DNA of 64,000 nt from G963664115 sp965216035 (GCA_965216035.1 CBDCFM010000013.1:34838-98837), one strand, 5' to 3'. Positions 26,207 to 35,740 are shown, counted from the first letter of the stretch. The notes: generated from the sequence alone by a model not told the origin. A program made the numbers and translations.

Positions 26207-27691
26207 CTACACGTTCATTGCGATTTCGATATCCGGTTTCATCCCCACGTACGGTTTCGCCAGCGAGATTCCGACGAAAAGAACGAGGGAAACCGCCAGC
26301 GATAGAGCTCCAACGTCGATACCGAGAGGTGCGGTGAACCCGGTAACCTGGCTGCCCACGTTGATCACAAGGCTGGCGATAATGGCCGTATTCGCCGCCA
26401 GCGCTGAGGCACGCTTCCAGTTCAGACCGATGGCCACGACGGGAACCAGCGCGGCCGCGAACGTGCCCCATCCGAAAGCTCCCAACAGGGCGACCAGGTT
26501 GCCGGTGTAGAGCGCGAATATGGAGGCCGCTACGGCGATCGCCACGGTCGCAATTCGGGCCCACACCAGCCGATTGCCGGCTGGGCGTCCCAGAACTGCG
26601 GTCGGTATGTCATGGACGATGGCGGCCGTGCCGATGTTCAGGAATCCGTCAGCTGTGGACATGATAGCGGCCAGCAAACCGGCAAACACGACGCCGGCAA
26701 GAAGCGGGTGGGTGTAATTCTGCAGGAATTGAGATGCGGCCGCGTCCGGCGTAAGGAGCGCAGGATGGGTGCCACTGACGACAAGGGCCCGCATAGCGAG
26801 ACCGATCCCGAGCCACAGCAAAGCCGATGCGATGTAGGCGAGAAACGTCAAGGGTACGATGTGCTTGATGTCGCGAAGGCGCCGGATCATCATCGACTTC
26901 GTGATGACGTGGGGTTGCCCCACGGCTCCGACCCCGAACATGAAGAACCACGACAGGCAGCCCACAATGCCCAGTGTCCCCCAGGGCCCCATCGCTTCCG
27001 CGTCGTCTTCCATGATGATCTGGCTGATCTCGGTCAGGCCACCGTCAAAGGTAGTGAGGACTGTGACAAAAACCAGGATCGAAGCGACGACCATGACGCC
27101 ACCCTGAATCAGATCCGTGTATACGGAAGCCAGGATACCGCCAGTAACCGTGTAAAAGAGCAGGACGGAACACGATACGGCGACGCTCATCCCCAAGCTG
27201 ATGTCGATCCAGACACCGGAGCCCCGAAGGATGTCCTGGAGAACGATAGCCATCGCGAGGATCTGCGTTGCCAGATAACCGATGACACCGATAAGAATAA
27301 CGACCGCCACTGATGCCCGTACTGACTCGCTCTCATACCGGGCGGCCACCACATCAGGCAGTGAAATGCAGTTGCGCAGCTCGGCGAACACACGAATCCG
27401 TTTTGCGATGAGAGCAAAGCTGATCACGCCACCGATTCCCGCGCACACCACCATCCACATGGAGCTCATGCCCATGAGGTATACCAATCCCGGGCCTCCC
27501 ACGAAACCGAATCCGCTGAGGATGCTTGAAAATAGGGCAAAAGCGGTCACGACCACGCCCAGGTTACGGCCCGCCATGAAGAAGTCCTCAGTGGACCGGG
27601 TCTTTTTGAACGCCCAGATGCCCATCGCCATGCATGCGATGAAATAGAACGTCACCGATACCAGTACGATGAGGGGTCTGGCTTCCTCCAT
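26207..27691 (-). CDS. Sodium:solute symporter (SSS family)
   Basis: This 494-residue protein with about 13 membrane segments has the SSS signature region SGFGFVGGPGLVYLMGMSSM near residues 60-80, LPDVVAARYESESVRASVAV, the VTGGILASVYTDLIQGGVMV segment and ADGFLNIGTAAIVHDI in the second half. It should couple Na+ entry to uptake of an organic solute. It forms a tight operon with the preceding small membrane protein (the start and stop share base 27691) and the M1 peptidase, which suggests uptake of amino acids or peptides released outside the cell. Confidence 0.9.
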   Translation of the reverse strand: MEEARPLIVLVSVTFYFIACMAMGIWAFKKTRSTEDFFMAGRNLGVVVTAFALFSSILSGFGFVGGPGLVYLMGMSSMWMVVCAGIGGVISFALIAKRIRVFAELRNCISLPDVVAARYESESVRASVAVVILIGVIGYLATQILAMAIVLQDILRGSGVWIDISLGMSVAVSCSVLLFYTVTGGILASVYTDLIQGGVMVVASILVFVTVLTTFDGGLTEISQIIMEDDAEAMGPWGTLGIVGCLSWFFMFGVGAVGQPHVITKSMMIRRLRDIKHIVPLTFLAYIASALLWLGIGLAMRALVVSGTHPALLTPDAAASQFLQNYTHPLLAGVVFAGLLAAIMSTADGFLNIGTAAIVHDIPTAVLGRPAGNRLVWARIATVAIAVAASIFALYTGNLVALLGAFGWGTFAAALVPVVAIGLNWKRASALAANTAIIASLVINVGSQVTGFTAPLGIDVGALSLAVSLVLFVGISLAKPYVGMKPDIEIAMNV

Positions 27692-28215
27692 CAGTCCATG
27701 TCCTCTTCTTGGAGCCGCTTCGAGCGAATCAGTTCCTCGATCGAACGCTGATCCTCGTCGGTAAAGTACCAGCGGTCAAAGTAGATCGAACACGCCAGTA
27801 TCATCAGCATGGGGAAGAGCCACACACCGTAGATCATCCAGGCGGTGGGTGAAGGAAGGCCGCCAAAGAAGCTGTCCTTGTTTCCGGCCACATACTGCGC
27901 ATAGCTGGCGACCAGCCCGGTGAAGATCAACCCCAGGCACACGAAACCTGCGGCCAGCCATCCTCCGAGCGCGCCAATTTTCCCGTTCTTGCTCACACCC
28001 AGCAGGACCAGGGCGGCCATCACCGACAGAATCGCGAGTCCCATTGAATAGCCCAGCCATAGCGTTTCCTGTGATCCTCTATCGGCGATTTCCAACGACG
28101 TGTAGACGGCGTGGGGCTGAGCCGTCGGTTGTGCTGACGGAGACAAAAAGAAACCTGCGGCCATGATCAGGAGCAAGACCGCCGCGCTCGCGAACAGGAG
28201 CCAGGGTAGGCGCAT
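27691..28215 (-). CDS. Small multi-pass membrane protein paired with SSS symporter
   Basis: Four hydrophobic segments can be seen in this 174-residue protein (PWLLFASAAVLLLIMAAGFF; LWLGYSMGLAILSVMAALVL; LGGWLAAGFVCLGLIFTGLV; WMIYGVWLFPMLMILACSIY). The short charged tail reads EDQRSIEELIRSKRLQEEDM. No enzymatic motif is present. It is coupled to both neighbours by one-base overlaps, as small accessory subunits of SSS transporters often are. The family was not identified. Confidence 0.75.
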   Translation of the reverse strand: MRLPWLLFASAAVLLLIMAAGFFLSPSAQPTAQPHAVYTSLEIADRGSQETLWLGYSMGLAILSVMAALVLLGVSKNGKIGALGGWLAAGFVCLGLIFTGLVASYAQYVAGNKDSFFGGLPSPTAWMIYGVWLFPMLMILACSIYFDRWYFTDEDQRSIEELIRSKRLQEEDMD

Positions 28216-30839
28216 CAGTTATCCCCGGACTCGAAAATCGCGACGGCCCGGAACAAGGGGTCCGCAGACTGAAGAATGATTTGCCGGAGGCGAATTGGAT
28301 AGTCTTGCTCCTGTTCGGCCAGAAACTCGCGGACGATCTCTGCGGCCCGAGGTGTGTTGTGTCCCGAAAGTAGGGCGCTCAACCAGTTGCGTGGGAAGAA
28401 GATGTCGCCCGTGTCCCGAACTTCCAATAGTTCGTCCAGAGCTGGGCGGATCTGCTCCAGAGATTCCCCGGTTCGCAAGGGATGGTTCAGGAACCGTAAC
28501 CCACTCAGTACCCAGGGCTCGCGTTCCCGGTTGGACGGATCGCCGATCCGGGCAAAGAACGCGGATCGGTCCTCCGGATCCGTTGATAGCGCCGGAAGGA
28601 CGAACTGGAAACGCTTCCGGCGGTCGGGATTCTCGATCCGATCCAACTGTTCGGCGAGAATCTCGGACGCGCGCGGATGCGAACGAAGAGCGAGTTGTTC
28701 GGCGATCGTCGTCTCATCTGTTTCCGACAGCGGCAGTCCCGGTATCGTCTCCCCCCTGTTCCATACACGCTCGAGAAAGGCGATCCCCTCGGCTGTTGTT
28801 ACAATCGAATAAAAAGCAGAAAAGTAAGCCGACTTCAGGCTCGACGATTCCGACCGTCCGATTCCGTCCCGAAAAACGCGCTCGAGTCTGGGCGCTTGCT
28901 CCTCCCTGTCCGATGCCGGCAGGTGGCGCCAGAAAAGCGAATCGACACCGTCGAGCAGCAACTGGACGATTTGCTCGGTGTCTTCCACGGCTATCACGTC
29001 GAGGGCCAGATCCATCAGCGTCTCTGGCAAGATCCGCCCTCCCAACATCTCTTCCCAGAGCGTGACCCAGACCGCGCCGCGAGTCACGGCGTCGTCAAAA
29101 TCCCCGAATCGCTCAAGGAGATAGACCCGGCTACCCTCGTCGAGCACTATGTCGCCATAGGCCAGCCCGCTTCCGCTGGGGAGTACGAAGTCCGGGCGAA
29201 TCGAGGAGGCTTCGGCGATCTCCACACGCTCATCGGCCAAGTCCACGGGGACGGTTTCTATGCGTCCGGGGGTACCGATCAGGACATTGATTCGCTGGGT
29301 CCACTGGAGGGACCGTCCTTCGGCAGGATCCGACTGGACGAGAGTGAGCCCGGTCATTCTCCCTTCACTTTCAGTCTCGATTTCGGTGCGAATTACGGGT
29401 CTGCCAGACTCCTCGACCCAGGCCCGGCTCCATGCCAAAAGGTCCGTTTCTGTCCTTTCGTCGAGGATTTCAATCAGATCCGGCCAGGTTGCGTTGGAGA
29501 ATCGGAACTGGTCGAGAAAATCACGCATCCCTTCCCGAAAGCGTTCCGGACCGACGATGCGTTCCAGTTGCCGCATCACGATGGGCGCCTTCTGGTAGAT
29601 GATCGCTCCGTACAGGCTTCCCGCCTCGTCTAGGTTTTCCAACTCCTGCCGGATCGGGTGCGTTCCCGCCGTCCGGTCGACTCCGTAGGCCGCCGGGTAG
29701 TTGTTCGTCAGGAAAAGCAGGTTGTGGTTGACCTCGGGGAATGAGGGATTGACGATCTTGGCCGCCATGAAGTTGGCGAACACTTCTTTCATCCACACAT
29801 CGTTGAACCACTGCATGGTAACTAGATCGCCGAACCACATATGGGAAGTCTCGTGCGATATCAGGCTCGCCCGGCTGAGTCGCTGTTGCTCGGTGGCAGT
29901 CTCTTCGAGGAGAATCCCCGAATCTCGATAGAAGATCGCCCCTGGATGCTCCATGCCACCGAACTCGAAGGCCGGTAGGAGAGCGAAATCGAACTTACCG
30001 AACGGATAGGGAATACCGGTATAGTCTTCGAGTTGTTCCAGAGCCGCGGCATGAAGCTCGAACACTTCGTCGCGGTTGCGCTCGAGCTTGGCGGTGTCCG
30101 TCTCCCGGTGGAACATCCGGAACGTTCGCCCGTCGCGCTCGGCTTCCTCGATCTGGAAGAGGCCCGCCGCGAACGCAAACAGATATGTAGGAATCGGTTC
30201 AGTCTGGGCGTAACGGATAAGGACGCGGTCTCCCATGTCCTCGCGGGCGGTTTCGGCGCCGTTTGCAAGAGCCTGCCACCCCTGGGGAATCGTCAACTCG
30301 AGTGAGTAGCGCGCTTTGAGGTCGGGCTGATCAAAAGAAGGAAACACCGTGTGAGCAAGGGCAGGGACGAAAAGGGTGTATAGAAATTCAGGGTTCCGAT
30401 TCAGCGACGCGTCGCCAACGCGAAATACGATCTCGACCGTGTTCTCACCCGTCACGAGTTCGGCTGCGGCAATGACGATATGTCCGCTGGCCAGTTGGAA
30501 GTCGGCTTCGGAGCCACCCACGATCACCGACTCGACAAACGTCTCCTCGGAAGCGCCCGCTGCGGCAATCGGCGCGAAATCGAACACAAGAGGTGCCGCT
30601 GCATCGGCGAGAACGAAGCGGACCGTGACACGGCCGTTGATCTGTTCCTCGACCTCGCTCGGTATGTCGAACGACACCTGGTAGGCGAGGTCTCGAACCC
30701 TGCGTGCGCGCTCCTCGGCCAGTGCGAGCGGTATTCCTGGTTCCAGAATGTCGAAATCGCCCCCTTCCTGTCGGCAGCCCCCCAGTAGCAGGGTCAACCA
30801 AACCGCAACCAGACCTGACGACAGGCGACGCCGCTGCAT
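28215..30839 (-). CDS. M1-family metallo-aminopeptidase, lipoprotein
   Basis: This 874-residue protein has a lipoprotein signal (LLLGGC, Cys22), so it is anchored in a cell-envelope membrane. The M1 features are complete: GGMEHPG (residues 294-300) for exopeptidase specificity, HETSH (329-333) and the third zinc ligand Glu352 in WMKEVFANF exactly 18 residues later. The N-terminal beta domain and C-terminal helical ERAP1-like domain give the length expected for PepN-type enzymes. It would cleave N-terminal residues from peptides outside the cytoplasm. The downstream membrane protein and Na+ symporter could import the products. Confidence 0.93.
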   Translation of the reverse strand: MQRRRLSSGLVAVWLTLLLGGCRQEGGDFDILEPGIPLALAEERARRVRDLAYQVSFDIPSEVEEQINGRVTVRFVLADAAAPLVFDFAPIAAAGASEETFVESVIVGGSEADFQLASGHIVIAAAELVTGENTVEIVFRVGDASLNRNPEFLYTLFVPALAHTVFPSFDQPDLKARYSLELTIPQGWQALANGAETAREDMGDRVLIRYAQTEPIPTYLFAFAAGLFQIEEAERDGRTFRMFHRETDTAKLERNRDEVFELHAAALEQLEDYTGIPYPFGKFDFALLPAFEFGGMEHPGAIFYRDSGILLEETATEQQRLSRASLISHETSHMWFGDLVTMQWFNDVWMKEVFANFMAAKIVNPSFPEVNHNLLFLTNNYPAAYGVDRTAGTHPIRQELENLDEAGSLYGAIIYQKAPIVMRQLERIVGPERFREGMRDFLDQFRFSNATWPDLIEILDERTETDLLAWSRAWVEESGRPVIRTEIETESEGRMTGLTLVQSDPAEGRSLQWTQRINVLIGTPGRIETVPVDLADERVEIAEASSIRPDFVLPSGSGLAYGDIVLDEGSRVYLLERFGDFDDAVTRGAVWVTLWEEMLGGRILPETLMDLALDVIAVEDTEQIVQLLLDGVDSLFWRHLPASDREEQAPRLERVFRDGIGRSESSSLKSAYFSAFYSIVTTAEGIAFLERVWNRGETIPGLPLSETDETTIAEQLALRSHPRASEILAEQLDRIENPDRRKRFQFVLPALSTDPEDRSAFFARIGDPSNREREPWVLSGLRFLNHPLRTGESLEQIRPALDELLEVRDTGDIFFPRNWLSALLSGHNTPRAAEIVREFLAEQEQDYPIRLRQIILQSADPLFRAVAIFESGDN

Positions 30840-30968
30840 CGCCCGATTATTACTGATCCGAGGCTGAGGGTCCAGACAGGAGATTGAGCGGTGGCGCTTT
30901 CAATTCCGCGAGAACCATTCCCCGAGGGCTCTGGTGCAGACAGCCGATGGAAATGGCAACAATGGGTC

Positions 30969-31190
30969 ATGGCGCATCGCAAACCTGAACGGAATCCCCT
31001 TTTTGCCGGGCGTTGGTTCGATGACGACATCATTCTCCTCTGCCTGCGCTGGTATTTTCGGTTCAAGCTGAGCTACCGGGACCTGGTCGCGATTTTAGGT
31101 GAGCGGGGCCTATCGATTTCGCACACCACAATCTTGCGTTGGGTCGTTCGCTATGCCGAAACCTGCGAAAAGCGCTGGAACCGATTTATC
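30969..31190 (+). pseudogene. IS6-family transposase, N-terminal fragment
   Basis: From the ATG at 30969 about 70 residues match the start of IS6-family transposases: NPLFAGRWFDDDIILLCLRW, YFRFKLSYRDLVAILGERGL, ISHTTILRWVVRYAE. The catalytic DDE part is absent. The homology ends near 31190, where it abuts an IS30-like fragment in another frame. It belongs to a different IS6 subgroup from the other copies in this window. Confidence 0.7.
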
Positions 31191-31200
31191 GGTGCACTCG

Positions 31201-31311
31201 CAGGCGCATCTGAACAAGGTGGCACGCAAGCTCAACGAACGCCCACGTAAGACGTTGGAGTTCGAAACTCCGGCAGAATGATTTAAGGCGTGTGTTGCGT
31301 CGACCGGTTGA
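31201..31311 (+). pseudogene. IS30-like transposase, C-terminal fragment
   Basis: The frame from 31201 reads HLNKVARKLNERPRKTLEF, then ETPAE, a TGA stop, and FKACVASTG before a second TGA. The N-x-R-P-R-K-x-L and TPAE elements are the end of IS30-family transposases. Only the last 36 codons remain, with one internal stop, directly after the IS6 fragment. Confidence 0.55.
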
Positions 31312-31381
31312 GGTGGCACCCCAAAACTTCAATGTGACTGTTTCGTTGACCTGAAGTCCTCCCTGTAGTCTTGTTCATTCA

Positions 31382-31485
31382 ATGGAATCCGGCACCCAAC
31401 TCGGCCACTACGAGATCGGCACACTCCTCAGGAAAGGGTGGGATGGGTGAGGTGTGGAAGGCCAAGGACACCAAGTTACTTATCC
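31382..31485 (+). pseudogene. Ser/Thr protein kinase, N-terminal remnant with frameshift
   Basis: The ATG at 31382 begins MESGTQLGHYEIGTLL. One frame over, the sequence continues GKGGMGEVWKAKDTKL, the glycine-rich loop of an acidobacterial kinase. An extra base in the run near 31430-31440 breaks the frame. Homology ends near 31485, before the catalytic Lys region is complete. A second N-terminal remnant is at 56442-56657. Confidence 0.7.
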
Positions 31486-31907
31486 GCGCCATGTCGTGCG
31501 GAGGCGTTTGACGGCAGTAGAATGTGCAGATGGAAGGTGTGTGATGACGAGCACGACGACGACCTAACGTCCGAGGTGGCTGGAGACGCCGAATAGGAGA
31601 CAGAAGGCTTTCCAGTGGCCGACGAGCTCGAAGATGAGGACGAAGGCAACCGCCGGGAGAACGAGCCCAGCATCGATGAAGACGAAAGCGAGCTGTGAGC
31701 GCCCCCTCACAGCGCCGCGACAATTTTGACTTTTGTTGCTCCTCCATGTTTTCCTTGCGGAGACCGGTGGACTTCCCCGCGATCTCTCGACGAGATTCTC
31801 TGTCACCTAGCGTACGGGAAGCGTCCACGGAATCGACTATGCGGTGGCCGCCAAGATTTGCTATCGTCCGTCCACCAATCGCTACATCGAAGAAGAGAGA
31901 AACAGCC
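31486..31907. other. Intergenic, no supported gene
   Basis: This 422-bp stretch lies between the kinase remnant and the SGNH hydrolase. Plus-strand frames running into the hydrolase gene lack a signal peptide. The real start at 31908 has AGAGAG upstream. A hydrophobic minus-strand stretch around 31560-31690 is not supported by a start or family. Confidence 0.35.
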
Positions 31908-33164
31908 ATGATGATTCGATTTAAGGTGTTCGCGGCTGCCCTGACGGCGGCCACCCTCGTCGCGCTCGGCCCCGCCCTCGTCGCCCAGCAACGCCCCGCT
32001 GTCGGTGGGTGGGTCACCGCCTGGGGCACCTCGCAACAGGCGCTGGGAGAGAAACCGGTGTCGAACGCCACTGTTCGCATGATCGCCCGAATGACGATCT
32101 CAGGCGATGCGGTTCGGGTCCGGCTCGACAATGGCTACGGGACGAGCCCGCTCGTCATCGGCCGGGCGTCGGTCGGGCAACGCAATCGGGGCGCGGAACT
32201 CGTCGCCGGCTCCAGTCGACCGCTGTCGTTCAATGGGGCAGCGATGGTCACCATCGCGCCTGGCGGGAGGGCGGTGAGCGATCCGGTGCCCCTCAAGGTG
32301 CTGGCCGGCGAGGATCTGGCAGTCAGCCTGCATATCTCCGGGCAGAACGTCCGACCAAGTCAGCACTCCCGTGCACTGGTCACGTCGTATCTGACGCCAG
32401 ACGGCTCGGGCGACCACACGGTTGATGCGGCGGGTACGGTGTTTACAGGCACCACGACGTCGATGTTGTGGCTGAAGGCGATTGACGTTCAATCGTCGTC
32501 CTCCACCGGCGCGGTGATCGCCTTCGGCGATTCAATCACCGACGGCAGCTGCACGACGCTCGACGCTAACGACCGGTGGGAGGACTGGGTGGCCCTGCGG
32601 CTCCAGTTCGAAGCCGCCCAGCGCGGCAGCGCAGGTGCGCACAAGGCGATGGTCAACGAGGGCATCGGCGGCAATACCGTCACAAGCGACGTGCAGCCAC
32701 CGCCGACCAGCACACCCGGCGTCGAACGCCTGGCGCGTGATGTGTTCTCCCACAGCGGCACGACGCACGTCGTCGTGTTCATGGGGACCAACGACATCCG
32801 CCGTGGCGCCTCGGCCGCGCAGGTGATCGCCGGCACCGAAGACATCATCAAACGGGTCAAAGCGCGCGGCCTCAAGGTGATCGGCGTCACCATCATCCCG
32901 CGCCACAACGCGCCGGCTTCGGGCACTAACACCGGGTGGGACGCCCGCAAGACCGCGGTCCGCAACGAGGTCAACGCCTGGATTCGTTCAGAGGCGCCAT
33001 TCGACGCGGTGCTCGATTTCGACCGGGTCGTCCGCGATTCCGCAAACGCCGATCTCATCTCGGCGGCGTACAACTGCGACAACATCCACCCGAACCCGCT
33101 CGGCTACTTCGAGATGGGCAAAGCGGTGTCCCTCGACCTCTTCAAGGATGCCTCGGGGAAGTGA
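31908..33164 (+). CDS. Secreted SGNH/GDSL esterase (XynE-like)
   Basis: The ATG at 31908 follows AGAGAG and opens a signal peptide (VFAAALTAATLVALGPALVA). The 418-residue product has a beta-rich N-terminal portion and a C-terminal SGNH hydrolase domain with all four blocks: IAFGDSITDG (nucleophile Ser), NEGIGGNTV, VVFMGTNDIRR and the DNIHPNPLGYFEMG block with Asp and His. The layout fits esterases that remove acetyl groups from plant-type polysaccharides. Start alternatives one codon apart (ATG ATG) cannot be separated. No operon partners. Confidence 0.9.
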   Translation: MMIRFKVFAAALTAATLVALGPALVAQQRPAVGGWVTAWGTSQQALGEKPVSNATVRMIARMTISGDAVRVRLDNGYGTSPLVIGRASVGQRNRGAELVAGSSRPLSFNGAAMVTIAPGGRAVSDPVPLKVLAGEDLAVSLHISGQNVRPSQHSRALVTSYLTPDGSGDHTVDAAGTVFTGTTTSMLWLKAIDVQSSSSTGAVIAFGDSITDGSCTTLDANDRWEDWVALRLQFEAAQRGSAGAHKAMVNEGIGGNTVTSDVQPPPTSTPGVERLARDVFSHSGTTHVVVFMGTNDIRRGASAAQVIAGTEDIIKRVKARGLKVIGVTIIPRHNAPASGTNTGWDARKTAVRNEVNAWIRSEAPFDAVLDFDRVVRDSANADLISAAYNCDNIHPNPLGYFEMGKAVSLDLFKDASGK

Positions 33165-33478
33165 CCTCGCACTAATCCGGCCCCGCACGAGCTCCACGCC
33201 GCTGTTCGAGATCGCGGACCGCCGCCCCGTGCTAGTCGAAGCACGAGGCGAACGTTCCTGGTGCGGCGCGTCTTTACCGCTGAAAAGCCGTTAAGGGATT
33301 CGTGTACTTTGGCCAGGGCAATTCCGTGTGTCGGGCGCGATTCCTCGGCCAACTACCTGTCTGGATTCCGCCTTCTGCCTCCTGCAACTCAACATAACAC
33401 TCCAACTGCGACTGTTACGCTGAGAGACTGGCCACGCCCTGGGCTCCAAACCCCGCTTGTTCTACGTATCCGCACAGG
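33165..33478. other. Intergenic, no supported gene
   Basis: The 314 bp after the SGNH hydrolase contain no frame with a family match or ribosome-binding site. The region ends where the IS6-like remnant begins. Confidence 0.3.
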
Positions 33479-33640
33479 GTACTGTCAAGTTAAACCATTC
33501 GAAGCAAAATGAGGCTAGTTGGATGCCCCTTACGCCGCTGTCACCGCTGCCCACACCGTGAAAGATCGCGCTCGCAACATTCGGCAGTGAACCGACCTCA
33601 GCCGATGCCGGCTCAACGGTCAGCGCTGCCATAGACGTCA
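33479..33640 (-). pseudogene. IS6-family element, C-terminal end remnant
   Basis: This stretch is closely similar at the DNA level to 59015-59150: both contain CTGTCAAGTTAAAC at the outer end, then GAGGC(T/C)AGTTGGATG and CTTACGCCGCTGTCACCG. In the second copy this is the inverted-repeat end and last codons of an IS6-family transposase. Here only that end survives, about 160 bp. Confidence 0.65.
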
Positions 33641-33728
33641 GCCCCCTGCTTGTATCGCTTATCCGCCTGAGTCCGCTTTCCTGGGTTCGGACCGCGACGC
33701 AAACCGGTTGCGGCCTCCCTAGCCTGCT

Positions 33729-34457
33729 TTAGGATCCCGTGCGCTTGACCGGGTTGCCGTAGACCTCAATCCAATCCACCGCGCTGCTCCCGGCCGGGTT
33801 GTGACCCACACCCCGGGACAAGTCGGTGAAACCGACCTCGTCTACCTGACTCAGGTCCACATTCGTCTTCCAAGCCGTGTCGGCCCCTTCGACCATTCGC
33901 TCTGGGTCGATTACCCGCCAGCGGGGGATGTCCATAATGTAGACCTCGGACAGGCGGAAATAAGTCGAGTTGGGTTCCGCATAGTCTGCCGCCAACATCG
34001 TTCCGTCCGCAAGCCGTATGAGGAGACGAAGCGCGGTGAAACTCCGCGGCCGAACCCGCCAGAGGATCCGGGCTGGCCCGGTAAGGTCGACATAGTCGGT
34101 CTTATGTCTGAGCGTGACGCCCCAATTCGAATCGGTCATTCCAGACCACAGCCAACTGGTAACTTCACTCCCAGGTAAGCCGTCCCCTCTGTTGATCCGG
34201 AATAGTCCAGATTCATAATCGGGGTTGGGAACCGTGCCTGGCCCGTAGAGTTTCAGCTCGAGGTCCGAATTTGCCGCATGGTCTGGCGTAATGACCTCAT
34301 TCGGACTCGGTACCGGAGGTCCCTTAAATGTTTCTCTGAAGAACAGTGGAATAGGCGCTGGCTCGGCTTCAGTATTGTTTTGGAACGTCGGCTGTGCGTA
34401 AGTGCTGCTGGCCAGAGCCAAGAACACCGCCAATAAGCTATAGCTCGTTATTCGCAT
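33729..34457 (-). CDS. Secreted protein of unknown function
   Basis: The ATG at 34457 has GAGGGGAG in front and a signal peptide (ITSYSLLAVFLALASSTYAQ). The 242-residue product carries LFFRETFKG, YGPGTVPNPDYESGLFRI, SWLWSGMTDSNWGVTLRHKT, ARILWRVRPRSFTALRLLIR and DWIEVYGNPVKR. The spacing of aromatic residues suggests a jelly-roll or concanavalin-like fold such as DUF1080-type proteins, but no catalytic motif was seen. It stands alone between IS fragments and no family was firmly recognised. Confidence 0.7.
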   Translation of the reverse strand: MRITSYSLLAVFLALASSTYAQPTFQNNTEAEPAPIPLFFRETFKGPPVPSPNEVITPDHAANSDLELKLYGPGTVPNPDYESGLFRINRGDGLPGSEVTSWLWSGMTDSNWGVTLRHKTDYVDLTGPARILWRVRPRSFTALRLLIRLADGTMLAADYAEPNSTYFRLSEVYIMDIPRWRVIDPERMVEGADTAWKTNVDLSQVDEVGFTDLSRGVGHNPAGSSAVDWIEVYGNPVKRTGS

Positions 34458-34666
34458 TGAATCTCCCCTCGTCACGAATGCGGTACCGTCTGCATCGTGC
34501 CTCTAGCGTGTGTAAATTTGAGTCATGTGAATTTGAGTCAATATAAGTCGTCTAATTCTGGATGTCCATGCTTCACGCGCCGAGGTTGACTCTCGGCGGG
34601 CGTCGCTCCACCTGTCATCCGGTGTTCAGATTCCCTGTCGGTCCCAGGTCGGGACCGGTCCTGTAA

Positions 34667-34846
34667 GCCAAGGTTCTTGACGTCGACGCCAATAGGAGCC
34701 TATCAGCCCGTTTTCAGATTCAAGCCATTCTGGCGTTACCCCTGTTCAAGGACGGTCAGGTTAAAGAACAGCTGGTCGGAGCCGTTTCCAAAGACGCCGT
34801 CGTTGGTGCGATCGAAAAACATCTCTACACTGAAATTGACCTGTGA
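34667..34846 (+). pseudogene. Thioredoxin gene remnant (C-terminal half)
   Basis: The frame from 34667 to the TGA at 34844-34846 encodes AKVLDVDANRSLSARFQIQA followed by ILALPLFKDGQVKEQLVGAV and SKDAVVGAIEKHL. This is the second half of thioredoxin: the strand with Asp, the -ARFxIQAIP- turn (the cis-Pro region now reads ILALPL), FKDGQ and the last helix. A stop precedes the fragment and the CGPC active-site half is missing. It lies upstream of an IS6 element that may have caused the loss. Confidence 0.7.
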
Positions 34847-34927
34847 CTCAAAGGTGGCGGCAAACTAATTGCGTAGATCGTCCGCGTGAGCAAAACCTTT
34901 CCGACCGAGTTGTCAGTGGAATTACCA

Positions 34928-35724
34928 GGGTACTGTCAACTTGCGGTCCAATGGTCGAACCTGTCCCGGATCAGCGCGGGTCGATCAACCTACCGTGACG
35001 GCTTCCCAAGTCGCAAAAGAGCGGGCTCTCAACAACCGGGGGTGAACCGCTTTTAGTCGGTGCCTTCCCAAGCGGAAAAGATTCAGAACGACACCATGAA
35101 CCGAAAGGAAGAGTTGAGCCTGCCGTACCGATTTGAACCGTCGCATCTGTCGTTCACGTTGTCGCGTCGGTTCCTGTGATACCTCGGCGCGGTTGTTGGC
35201 GTATCTTTGTGTGTCGTGGTTGGCCGAAGGCATGATTGTCTGGAGGGCAGCACCGTAACTCTTCAGCTTGTCGGTCACCAGTCGAAACGGAACCTTCCCT
35301 TGCCCCTTCAAGAGTTTGCGAAAGAAGCGCTCCGCTGCACGGCGGTTGCGTCGCGACTGGACGAGGATGTCGATCACGTCGCCGTCTTGATCCACGGCGC
35401 GCCAAGGATACTGCCGTTTACCATTGACCGTGATGAAAACTTCGTCCAGGAACCATGTCTCTGCGAGTCGACCTTGGCGTCGTTTCAGACGCTTTACGTA
35501 TTCGAGACCGAACTTCTCGCACCACCGGCGGATTGTTTCGTAGGAAACCATGACTCCTCGTTCGGCAAGTAGGTCCTCAACATCTCGGAGGCTGATACCG
35601 AATCTGTAGTACAGCCAGACTGCATGACTGATGAATTCGCGTGGATATCGGTGCCCGTGATAGAGAGATCGGGTGGATTTCATGCTGCATGTCTGGCAGG
35701 TATCGTCCCAAGTTGACAGTACCC
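34928..35724 (-). mobile_element. Complete IS6-family insertion sequence
   Basis: Perfect 16-bp inverted repeats (GGGTACTGTCAACTTG) lie at 34928-34943 and, inverted, at 35709-35724. They enclose one transposase gene. The length of 797 bp is normal for the family. The flanking 8-mers (AATTACCA left, GACCAGGA right) do not match, so the target duplication has been lost by recombination or was never formed. Confidence 0.9.
34985..35683 (-). CDS. IS6-family DDE transposase
   Basis: This full-length protein of 232 residues begins MKSTRSLYHGHRYPREFISH, with an HTH-like N-terminus (ISLRDVEDLLAERGVMVSYE) and the DDE triad in ETWFLDEVFI, LVTDKLKSYGA and NNRAEVSQEPT. It ends LRARSFATWEAVTVG. It catalyses replicative, cointegrate-type transposition in this family. 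It is the best-preserved copy of this IS6 type in the window and could be the source of movement for the degraded copies. Confidence 0.92.
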   Translation of the reverse strand: MKSTRSLYHGHRYPREFISHAVWLYYRFGISLRDVEDLLAERGVMVSYETIRRWCEKFGLEYVKRLKRRQGRLAETWFLDEVFITVNGKRQYPWRAVDQDGDVIDILVQSRRNRRAAERFFRKLLKGQGKVPFRLVTDKLKSYGAALQTIMPSANHDTQRYANNRAEVSQEPTRQRERQMRRFKSVRQAQLFLSVHGVVLNLFRLGRHRLKAVHPRLLRARSFATWEAVTVG

Positions 35725-35740
35725 GACCAGGATCACAAGG

